From the NCBI GenBank assembly GCA_036506795.1, contig DASXRC010000116.1, positions 1 to 28,780 on the forward strand: 28,780 nt of DNA, read 5' to 3'. Source of the DNA: DASXRC01 sp036506795 (GTDB taxonomy: Bacteria; Actinomycetota; Actinomycetes; Mycobacteriales; Micromonosporaceae). Made by a program: the position numbers and the translations under genes. The first letter of the stretch is position 1. Every line of letters begins with the position of its first letter. A model generated the notes under the pieces. That model was not told the DNA's origin, ran no database searches, and saw only the letters and a list, made by a program, of their open reading frames with translations. This document shows positions 23,751 to 28,780 of the stretch, piece by piece.

Positions 23751-24926
23751 GTGACGGATCGACGCGAGCGTGAGCCAGACGAGCGGCCCGGTGCGGCGTG
23801 GCTCGCCGGGCTCGAGGACGGCGCTCGCCTGCGGGCGAAGTCCGGCTTGACCCGCCGGTTGGCGCCGCGGGCGGCCGGAGACCCCCTCGTGGATCTGGCG
23901 GGCAACGACTATCTCGGGCTCTCCCGGCATCCGGAGGTGCTCGCCGCGGCCGCGTCGGCCCTGACGGAGTACGGCCTAGGGGCCACGGGTTCGCGGCTGG
24001 TCCGCGGCACGACGCTCGCGCATACCGCGCTGGAGGAGGACCTCGCCGACTGGCTGCGCACCGAGCGCGCGCTGGTCTTCTCCTCCGGGTACCTCGCCAA
24101 CATCGCGGCGGTGCGGGCGATGGCCGGGCCGCGGACGCTGGTCGTATCCGATGCCCACAACCACGCCTCGCTGGTGGATGGCTGCCGGCTGTCGCGTGCG
24201 GAGACGGTGGTGGCGCCGCACGCCGATCCGGCCGCGGTCGAGGCGGTGCTGGCCGCGCACCCCGGCCGGCCGGCCGTGGTCGTCACCGAGTCGATCTTCT
24301 CGGTGGATGGCGACCTGGCACCGCTGGCGCGACTCCTGGCTGTCGGCCGGGCGCACGGCGCGCGGCTGCTCGTCGACGACGCCCACGCGCTGGGCGTCGT
24401 CGGGCCGTCGGGTGCGGGCGGTGTTGTCGCGGCAGGCATGGCCGGCGAGCCGGACGTCGTGGTGACCGCGACGTTGTCCAAGTCCCTGGGCGGGGCGGGT
24501 GGTCTGATCGCCGGACCGGCCGCGCTGATCCGGCACCTGGTCGACACCGGGCGCACGTTCATCTACGACACGGCGCCGCCGCCCGGGGTCGCCGCGGGCG
24601 TGACGGCCGCGGTGCGCCTGGCCCGCGACGCCGCTGGCCTCCGCGTGGAGCTCGCCGCCCGGGCCGCATCGGTGGTACGCCGATTGCGTGCGGCCGGGCT
24701 GACCGTCTCCCAGCCCGCCGGGGCGATCCTCTCCGTGGACGCTCCCGGGCCGGAGGCCGCGGTGGGGTGGGCCGCGGACTGCCGCGACCGCGGCGTCGTG
24801 GTGGGCTGCTTCCGCCCACCGTCCACACCGGACGGACGGTCCCGGCTGCGGTTGACGATCAACGCCGGCGTGCCGGCAGCCGACTTCGCGCGCGCGCTCG
24901 ACGTGATCGTGGAGTGTGCGCCGTGA
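23751..24926 (+). CDS. bioF: 8-amino-7-oxononanoate synthase BioF
   Basis: 391 residues, a PLP-dependent enzyme joining pimeloyl-ACP/CoA and alanine in biotin synthesis. DLAGNDYLGLSRHP at the start, YGLGATGSRLVRGTT, SDAHNHASLVDG, VDDAHALGVVG and the PLP lysine K244 in ATLSKSLGGAGG are all present. It starts at GTG 23751 with GAGGGAG close upstream and overlaps bioD by 4 bases. The closely related CoA-thioester condensing enzymes (e.g. Kbl) are excluded by the bio neighbours. Confidence 0.93.
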   Translation: MTDRREREPDERPGAAWLAGLEDGARLRAKSGLTRRLAPRAAGDPLVDLAGNDYLGLSRHPEVLAAAASALTEYGLGATGSRLVRGTTLAHTALEEDLADWLRTERALVFSSGYLANIAAVRAMAGPRTLVVSDAHNHASLVDGCRLSRAETVVAPHADPAAVEAVLAAHPGRPAVVVTESIFSVDGDLAPLARLLAVGRAHGARLLVDDAHALGVVGPSGAGGVVAAGMAGEPDVVVTATLSKSLGGAGGLIAGPAALIRHLVDTGRTFIYDTAPPPGVAAGVTAAVRLARDAAGLRVELAARAASVVRRLRAAGLTVSQPAGAILSVDAPGPEAAVGWAADCRDRGVVVGCFRPPSTPDGRSRLRLTINAGVPAADFARALDVIVECAP

Positions 24927-25651
24927 CCGAGGCGGCCGAAGGCGAGTGGCGTGGGCCGGTGCTGGTGACGGGCACCGACACCGAGGTGGGCAAGACGGTT
25001 GCGACCGCCGCGATCGCTGCCGCCGCGAACGCGGCCGGGTTGCGGGTCGCCGTCGTCAAGCCGTGCCAGACCGGCGACGCGTCCGATGTGGACACGATCG
25101 TACGCCTCGCGGCCCCGGCCGCCGCCGTGACCCTCGCGGCGTACCCCGACCCGTTGGCACCGCTGGCCGCGGCCCGAATCTCCGGCCTGCCTCCGCTCGA
25201 GCTGTTCGCGGCCGCCGACGCCGTGAAGGAGCTGACCGCTGGGCACGATCTGGTGCTGGTGGAGGGCGCCGGTGGGCTGCTCGTGCCGATGGGACTGCGG
25301 CCGTCGGGCGAGCCGTGGACGGTCGCCGACCTCGCGGTTTCGCTCGCCGCACCGGCCGTCATCGTCGCCCGCGCCGGCCTCGGCACGCTGAACCACACGG
25401 CGCTCACGCTCGAGGCGCTGGACCGCCGCGGCGTACCGGCCGGCGTCGTCCTCGGCGCCTGGCCGGCCGAGCCACGGCTCGTGCACTGGACGAACCTGGC
25501 CGAGCTCGCGCCCGACCTGCTCGGCGCGCTGCCCGACGGCGCCGGCGGCATGGAGCCGGGCGTCTTCCGCCGCTCCGTGCCCGGCTGGCTGACCCCGCGC
25601 CTCTACGGCGTCCTGGACGACTGGCGCGTGTGGGCCGACGAGGTGGCCTGA
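24923..25651 (+). CDS. bioD: Dethiobiotin synthetase BioD
   Basis: 242 residues, forming the ureido ring of dethiobiotin with ATP and CO2. The P-loop VTGTDTEVGKT (K24) and VVKPCQTGD at the substrate site are followed by LVEGAGGLLVPMG. It starts at GTG 24923, overlapping the bioF stop (GTGA). The pathway step between BioF and BioD (DAPA aminotransferase, BioA) has no gene in the window. Confidence 0.94.
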   Translation: MTEAAEGEWRGPVLVTGTDTEVGKTVATAAIAAAANAAGLRVAVVKPCQTGDASDVDTIVRLAAPAAAVTLAAYPDPLAPLAAARISGLPPLELFAAADAVKELTAGHDLVLVEGAGGLLVPMGLRPSGEPWTVADLAVSLAAPAVIVARAGLGTLNHTALTLEALDRRGVPAGVVLGAWPAEPRLVHWTNLAELAPDLLGALPDGAGGMEPGVFRRSVPGWLTPRLYGVLDDWRVWADEVA

Positions 25652-25696
25652 TCCACACAACGTCGCCCACGTGGGAGTCCGTGGCCCAGATCGCGG

Positions 25697-26278
25697 TCAG
25701 TCCGGCGGGTGCCAGTCCGGGTCGCGGCCGAAGGCGGCGATCAGCCGGTCCTGCTCGTCCGCGTCGGCCGGCACGGCCACCCGTGGGCCGATGGAGCCGC
25801 TCTGCCGGTAGAGGGCCTCCCGATCGACGAACCACGTGGCACACTCGCGCACCGCGTCCGGATCGAGCTTCGGGTCGGTGCCGATCGCGACCGCGAGATC
25901 CCAGGCGTGCACCAGGTAGTCGGCCATCAGCTGTCGCACGTACTCCTCGGCCGGGGTCTCACCGAACGACAACTGCACGGTGCGGTCGAGAGCGCCGGGC
26001 TCGGCGACCACGGCCTCGGCCTGGCCGGCCGCCTCCCGCGCTGCGGCGACCGGATCATCGCCCAGCAGGTCGCCCTCGAACCGGTCGCCGACCTCCTCGA
26101 TGCCGGCGCCGGCGAACAGCGGCACGGTCCAGCGCTCTTCGTAGACGACGTGGTTGACGAGCGTCCGCACATCCCAGTCGGTGCAGGGTGTCGGGTCGTC
26201 CCATTGGCCCTCCGCGACCTGGCCGACGCGGTCGGTGAACCCGGCAAGACTGCGCCGGTACGCGGTTACGAGGTCCAT
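25697..26278 (-). CDS. TIGR03086-type DinB-like metal-binding protein
   Basis: 193 residues of the four-helix DinB/maleylpyruvate-isomerase-N-like fold. TPCTDWDVRTLVNHVVYEE has the first metal His (H43). The second motif ADYLVHAWDLAVA (D120, H124) supplies further ligands. The C-terminal PADADEQDRLIAAFGRDPDW is the usual ending of TIGR03086 proteins. Members may be thiol-dependent transferases using mycothiol (known for relatives), but this protein's reaction is unknown. It lies 67 bases after the TetR stop on the same strand, separated by a hairpin, and may or may not be controlled by TetR. Confidence 0.82.
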   Translation of the reverse strand: MDLVTAYRRSLAGFTDRVGQVAEGQWDDPTPCTDWDVRTLVNHVVYEERWTVPLFAGAGIEEVGDRFEGDLLGDDPVAAAREAAGQAEAVVAEPGALDRTVQLSFGETPAEEYVRQLMADYLVHAWDLAVAIGTDPKLDPDAVRECATWFVDREALYRQSGSIGPRVAVPADADEQDRLIAAFGRDPDWHPPD

Positions 26279-26310
26279 GGCCCGCCCCTCTCCGTCATCC
26301 GCCGATTCTT

Positions 26311-26328
26311 CACCCGGAGGCCCGGGTG
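26311..26328 (-). terminator. Hairpin after the TetR gene
   Basis: CACCCGG (26311-26317) and CCGGGTG (26322-26328) form a perfect 7-bp GC-rich stem with a 4-base loop. It sits between the TetR stop and the start of the DinB-like gene on the same strand. There is no T-run, so termination may be partial. Confidence 0.45.
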
Positions 26329-26345
26329 CCGTGTGCGAATCGCGG

Positions 26346-26948
26346 TCATGCGAGCTGCTCGGGTTCGACCCCGAGCTCTCGGGAGACGCTGAGCCGCACC
26401 CAGTCGGCCAACTGCCGTCGGGAGATGACCCGCTCGTGCACGGCGACCTGGACGGCCAGACCGTCGATCAAGGCATTGATCCGCCACGCGGCCCCGCCCG
26501 GGTCCTCGCACTTGAACGCGCCGCCCGCCACGCCATCGCGAATGACCTCGGTCAGCGCCTCCTTCCAGCGCAGGTCGAGGCGGCGGGAGACCTTCTCCAG
26601 CTCCGGCACCCGCAGCGCCTCCGACCAACCGTCGATCCACATTGTCCAGGACTTTGACCGGCCGGTCGGGGCGTACAGCTTGAGGATCTTCTTGAGCTTG
26701 TCGAGCGGCGACGCCGAGGAGTTGACGACGGCGTCGAGCCGGGCGAGGTCCTGCTCGGCGGCGTACGCGAAGGCCTGCGCGAGCAGGCGCTCCTTCGTGG
26801 CGAAGTGATAGAAGACCAGCGCCTGGCTGACCCCGGCGGCCTGGGCCACGTCCGCGGTCCGCGTGTTGCCCAGCCCACGCTCGGCGATGACGTCGCACGC
26901 CGTCCGGAGCAGCGCGTCCAGGCGCAGCTCGGCTGATCGTCTCGTCAC
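26346..26948 (-). CDS. TetR-family transcriptional regulator
   Basis: 200 residues. The N-terminal helix-turn-helix TRTADVAQAAGVSQALVFYHFATKERLL (about residues 29-56) is classic TetR. The remaining helices form the ligand domain, with a Trp-rich WTMWIDGWSEAL stretch that resembles other TetR regulators of the BetI-like C-terminal type. The start is GTG 26948, 7 nt after TACCGT on the minus strand, so it is probably leaderless. A perfect palindrome in the upstream region is the likely autoregulatory site. Confidence 0.9.
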   Translation of the reverse strand: MTRRSAELRLDALLRTACDVIAERGLGNTRTADVAQAAGVSQALVFYHFATKERLLAQAFAYAAEQDLARLDAVVNSSASPLDKLKKILKLYAPTGRSKSWTMWIDGWSEALRVPELEKVSRRLDLRWKEALTEVIRDGVAGGAFKCEDPGGAAWRINALIDGLAVQVAVHERVISRRQLADWVRLSVSRELGVEPEQLA

Positions 26949-26955
26949 GGGGATT

Positions 26956-26987
26956 ACGGTAGCCCGTCATGACTGACGCAACAGTCA
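26956..26987. promoter_or_regulatory. TetR operator palindrome and -10 box
   Basis: TGACTG (26970-26975) and CAGTCA (26982-26987) form a perfect inverted repeat with a 6-base spacer (ACGCAA), of the size TetR dimers bind. On the minus strand TACCGT (26956-26961) is a -10 box ending 7 nt before the TetR GTG, so the palindrome covers the -35 region. About 93 bases lie between it and the divergent CapA-like start. Confidence 0.65.
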
Positions 26988-27067
26988 GCCACATGGCGAG
27001 TGCTCCTCCGCGTACGCGCCGATGAAGGCGGCGTGTGTCGGGGGTCGCTCAACTCGCGGCCGTCTCC

Positions 27068-27073
27068 TACTCT
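27068..27073 (+). promoter_or_regulatory. -10 box of the CapA-like gene (leaderless)
   Basis: TACTCT ends 7 nt before the GTG at 27081, and no ribosome site lies between. No convincing -35 is seen. Confidence 0.4.
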
Positions 27074-27080
27074 CGGCGCC

Positions 27081-28157
27081 GTGAGGCGTGCTCTTCGTGC
27101 CCTCAGTCGCGCCGCTGTGGTGGCGCTCATTGTTTCGGCGGCGGCCTGCGGGCCGTCGCCGCGCCCGGCGTGGCATCCGTCGTCGCCGTCGCCGCCGCCC
27201 TCGGCCGTGCCTTCGTCGACGGCGGCGGCCGCCCCGGCCGAGCCGATCACGCTGGCGTTCGCCGGGGACGTGCACTTCACCGGGCGTACGCTCGGGCTGC
27301 TCGACGACCCGACGACGGCGATCGGGCCGTACGCGGCGGTGTTGCGCGCGGCGGACTTCGCGATGTTCAACCTGGAGACGGCCGTCACCTCGCGGGGGAC
27401 ACCGGAGCCCAAGACGTTCCACTTCCGGGCGCCGGCGTCGGCGTTCACCGCGGTGCGCTCGGCCGGGGTGGACCTGGTGTCGCTCGCGAACAACCACGCG
27501 CTGGACTACGGGCGGGTGGGGCTGGCCGACACGCTCTCCGCCGCCCGTGCGGCACGTGTCCCGGTGGTCGGGGCGGGTGCGAACGCGACCGATGCGTACG
27601 CGCCGTATGTCGCTAGCGTGCGGGGCGTACGGGTGGGAGTGGTGGCGTTCTCACAGGTCCACACACTGTCGTCGAGCTGGCGGGCCACCGACGGCCGGCC
27701 GGGGATCGCGATGGCGTTCGACACCGAGCGGGCGGCGCGGGCGGTGGCGTTAGCCCGTCAACAGGCCGAGGTCGTGGTCGTCTTCATGCACTGGGGTATC
27801 GAGGGCAGCCCGTGTCCGAGCGCGGAGATGAAGACGTTCGCCCGCCGCATGGCGGCGGCCGGCGCGGACATCATCGTCGGTACGCACGCGCATGTGCTGC
27901 TCGCCGGCGGCTGGCTCGCCGAGGCGTACGTTCACTATGGTTTGGGCAATTTTGTCTGGTATAGCGTATCCCATGCGACCGAGACCGGCGTCCTGCGGTT
28001 GACGGTCCGGCAGGGCGAGGTCGCCAAGACGGAGTTCCTGCCGGGCGTCGTATCGGCAACCGGTCAGCCGCGGCCGGTCACCGGGGCGGCCCGGGAGCGG
28101 GTGGAGAACACAATCGCCGAGGCGGCGCGGTGCAGCGGCCTGTCGCCGCGTCCCTAG
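27081..28157 (+). CDS. CapA-family (PgsA-like) metallophosphatase-fold lipoprotein
   Basis: 358 residues from GTG 27081. The signal sequence RRALRALSR then a hydrophobic run ends in AAAC (Cys23, lipobox-like), followed by a Pro/Ser linker to about residue 52. The core carries the CapA/poly-gamma-glutamate-synthesis motifs ITLAFAGDVHFTGR, FNLETAVT, SLANNHALDYG, VVVFMHWGIEG, IIVGTHAHVL and HYGLGNFVWYS. These form a calcineurin-like metal site. It is anchored outside the cell. No other capsule or polyglutamate genes are near, so the substrate is unknown. GTG is preferred over an in-frame reading from 27000, which would place the signal peptide internally. Confidence 0.87.
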   Translation: MRRALRALSRAAVVALIVSAAACGPSPRPAWHPSSPSPPPSAVPSSTAAAAPAEPITLAFAGDVHFTGRTLGLLDDPTTAIGPYAAVLRAADFAMFNLETAVTSRGTPEPKTFHFRAPASAFTAVRSAGVDLVSLANNHALDYGRVGLADTLSAARAARVPVVGAGANATDAYAPYVASVRGVRVGVVAFSQVHTLSSSWRATDGRPGIAMAFDTERAARAVALARQQAEVVVVFMHWGIEGSPCPSAEMKTFARRMAAAGADIIVGTHAHVLLAGGWLAEAYVHYGLGNFVWYSVSHATETGVLRLTVRQGEVAKTEFLPGVVSATGQPRPVTGAARERVENTIAEAARCSGLSPRP

Positions 28158-28175
28158 CCTCTCGTGCTCGGCGCT

Positions 28176-28224
28176 AGATCTTGGAGAGTTTCCGCTATTC
28201 CAGAGCGGAAACTCTCCAAGATCT
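28176..28224. repeat. Perfect 21-bp inverted repeat (hairpin)
   Basis: The arms 28176-28196 and 28204-28224 are exact reverse complements around a 7-base loop. Each outer end is AGATCT. It follows the CapA-like stop by 18 bases and lies just before the tRNA promoter. There is no T-run after it on either strand. It may act as a terminator for the CapA-like gene or be a member of a dispersed palindromic repeat family. The symmetry is seen directly, the role is not. Confidence 0.8.
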
Positions 28225-28239
28225 GGGTCGACCCCCGAG

Positions 28240-28269
28240 TTGGCAGTGCGAACGGCGCTGGGCTAAAGT
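28240..28269 (+). promoter_or_regulatory. Promoter of the tRNA cluster
   Basis: TTGGCA (28240-28245) and TAAAGT (28264-28269) are separated by 18 bases, and the first tRNA begins 32 bases after the -10. This is the best sigma-70-type promoter match in the gap. It would serve all three tRNAs. Confidence 0.6.
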
Positions 28270-28300
28270 TCTCATCCGTCGCCGGGTGTTTCTGCGGCAT

Positions 28301-28373
28301 GCGGACGTAGCGCAGTTGGTAGCGCATCACCTTGCCAAGGTGAGGGTCGCGGGTTCGAGTCCCGTCGTCCGCT
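28301..28373 (+). tRNA. tRNA-Gly (anticodon GCC)
   Basis: 73 bases fold as a cloverleaf. The acceptor GCGGACG pairs with CGTCCGC, the D-arm is GCGC/GCGC, the anticodon stem CACC/GGTG carries loop TTGCCAA, and the T-loop is TTCGAGT. The anticodon GCC is at 28334-28336. CCA is not encoded. Confidence 0.96.
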
Positions 28374-28408
28374 CGGAGAGGCCGCCGAGGTCCGAGGGCC
28401 TCAACCCC

Positions 28409-28479
28409 GGTGGGGTGGCCGAGAGGCGAGGCAACGGCCTGCAAAGCCGTGTACGCGGGTTCAAATCCCGTCCCCACCT
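28409..28479 (+). tRNA. tRNA-Cys (anticodon GCA)
   Basis: 71 bases. The acceptor GGTGGGG pairs with CCCCACC, the anticodon stem ACGGC/GCCGT carries loop CTGCAAA with GCA at 28441-28443, and the T-arm is GCGGG-TTCAAAT-CCCGT. CCA is not encoded. It starts 35 bases after tRNA-Gly. Confidence 0.96.
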
Positions 28480-28492
28480 CAACTCCGAGCAC

Positions 28493-28567
28493 GGGCGATT
28501 GGCGCAGCGGGAGCGCGCTTCCTTGACACGGAAGAGGTCACTGGTTCGATCCCAGTATCGCCCACCA
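28493..28567 (+). tRNA. tRNA-Val (anticodon GAC) with encoded CCA
   Basis: The acceptor GGGCGAT pairs with ATCGCCC, and the anticodon stem CTTCC/GGAAG carries loop TTGACAC with GAC at 28525-28527. The T-arm is CTGG-TTCGATC-CCAG. The 3' CCA is encoded (28565-28567), unlike in its two neighbours. It is directly followed by a terminator and an inward-facing integrase gene, so its 3' end is the likely attachment site of the element. Confidence 0.96.
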
Positions 28568-28571
28568 GGTC

Positions 28572-28604
28572 AGAGCCCATGTCCCATCGACGGACATGGG
28601 CTCT
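28572..28604 (+). terminator. Rho-independent-type terminator after tRNA-Val
   Basis: A perfect 13-bp stem (28572-28584 with 28592-28604) and 7-base loop are followed by CTTGT. It starts 5 bases after the CCA of tRNA-Val and would end the tRNA transcript and, from the other side, the integrase transcript. Confidence 0.8.
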
Positions 28605-28613
28605 CTTGTACCC

Positions 28614-28635
28614 GTACAGCAGCGGAGTACAGCAG
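28614..28635. repeat. Direct repeat GTACAGCAG x2
   Basis: The 9-mer occurs at 28614-28622 and 28627-28635, 13 bases apart, between the terminator and the integrase stop. Short direct repeats in this position are often arm-type binding sites of tyrosine integrases. That role is inferred. Confidence 0.45.
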
Positions 28636-28638
28636 TAG

Positions 28639-28780
28639 TCAGCCATCGAGGCTCTCCCCCAGCCGCTTGAGCGCTTCCCGCGTCGACTTCGACGACACCT
28701 GGGTGTAGATCTCCATGGTGATCGAAAAGCGGGCGTGCCGCAGGATCGTAATCGCCACCCGAGGGTGCACGTCCAGGTCA
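28639..28780 (-). CDS. Tyrosine recombinase/integrase (partial, C-terminal 46 residues)
   Basis: The minus strand ends in ...HPRVAITILRHARFSITMEI, YTQVSSKSTREALKRLGESL, then DG and stop. RHARFSITMEIYTQVS holds the late His region and the catalytic Tyr of phage/AICE-type integrases (Tyr in EIYTQV). The gene continues beyond the right edge. It points toward tRNA-Val, the usual arrangement when an element integrates into the tRNA 3' end, so the mobile element extends to the right of this window. Confidence 0.88.
   Translation of the reverse strand, partial: DLDVHPRVAITILRHARFSITMEIYTQVSSKSTREALKRLGESLDG

Noticed and set aside
25652..25696. CCCACGTGGG palindrome between bioD and the DinB-like gene
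   Set aside because: It is only 10 bases, without a loop or T-run, in a convergent gap. It is too short to call an operator or terminator with confidence.
28154..28708. Open frames across the tRNA cluster (products containing DVAQLVAHHLAKVRVAGSSP on + and GFEPAYTALQ on -)
   Set aside because: These are well-known false proteins read from tRNA genes. The cloverleaf structures explain the sequence.
1..28780. CRISPR arrays, insertion sequences, rRNA and riboswitches
   Set aside because: No regularly spaced repeats, transposase motifs, rRNA-like sequence or recognisable riboswitch cores were seen on either strand.

Overview
The window is GC-rich throughout. It has frequent GTG starts, many 4-base ATGA/GTGA gene overlaps, and several start codons preceded at 6-7 nt by a TAnnnT-like -10 box (a leaderless layout). 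With the gene content (bsaP beside bioB, ABC sugar importers with ROK and LacI regulators), this points to an actinobacterium. Micromonosporaceae or a close relative is my inference, not something I could test.

Layout. 1-5224 (- strand): a DNA-end-processing operon, HerA-like ATPase, sbcD, then sbcC, which is cut by the window edge at its ABC signature. 5274-5952 (+): a small toxin-antitoxin pair with its own promoter/operator. 5949-6701 (-): a RibD-C reductase. 6870-7415 (+): a pRiA4b ORF-3-like protein. 7567-10706 (+): the remains of a cellobiose-type sugar locus, with two 5'-truncated ABC permease remnants and no binding protein, followed by an intact GH1 beta-glucosidase and a LacI regulator. 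10747-14756 (-): an aldehyde dehydrogenase, then a phosphotransferase/acyl-CoA dehydrogenase pair resembling LvaA/LvaC and human ACAD10/11. 14882-21568 (-): a six-gene sugar operon, ROK regulator, lipoprotein binding protein, two permeases, GH4 glycosidase and BadF/NAGK-type kinase, behind an AT-rich palindromic operator. 21654-22502 (+): a rhomboid protease. 22511-25651: biotin genes, bioB-bsaP divergent from bioF-bioD, with no bioA. 25697-28157: a DinB/TIGR03086-type protein, a TetR regulator with a perfect palindromic operator, and a CapA-like lipoprotein. 28176-28780: a perfect 21-bp hairpin, a promoter, tRNA-Gly/Cys/Val, a terminator and the C-terminal end of a tyrosine integrase, which marks one edge of an integrated mobile element.

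How the genes work together. The first operon pairs the bacterial Mre11-Rad50 homologues with a HerA-like translocase, as in the archaeal mre11-rad50-herA-nurA cluster but with no NurA visible. The ROK operon looks like a PTS-free route: ABC import, possible intracellular phosphorylation by the kinase, then NAD-dependent GH4 cleavage. The bio genes cover the last three steps of biotin synthesis except DAPA aminotransferase, and include the small auxiliary protein used by actinobacterial BioB.

No stretch longer than about 300 bases lacks a gene or gene remnant. I saw no CRISPR array, insertion sequence, rRNA or riboswitch.
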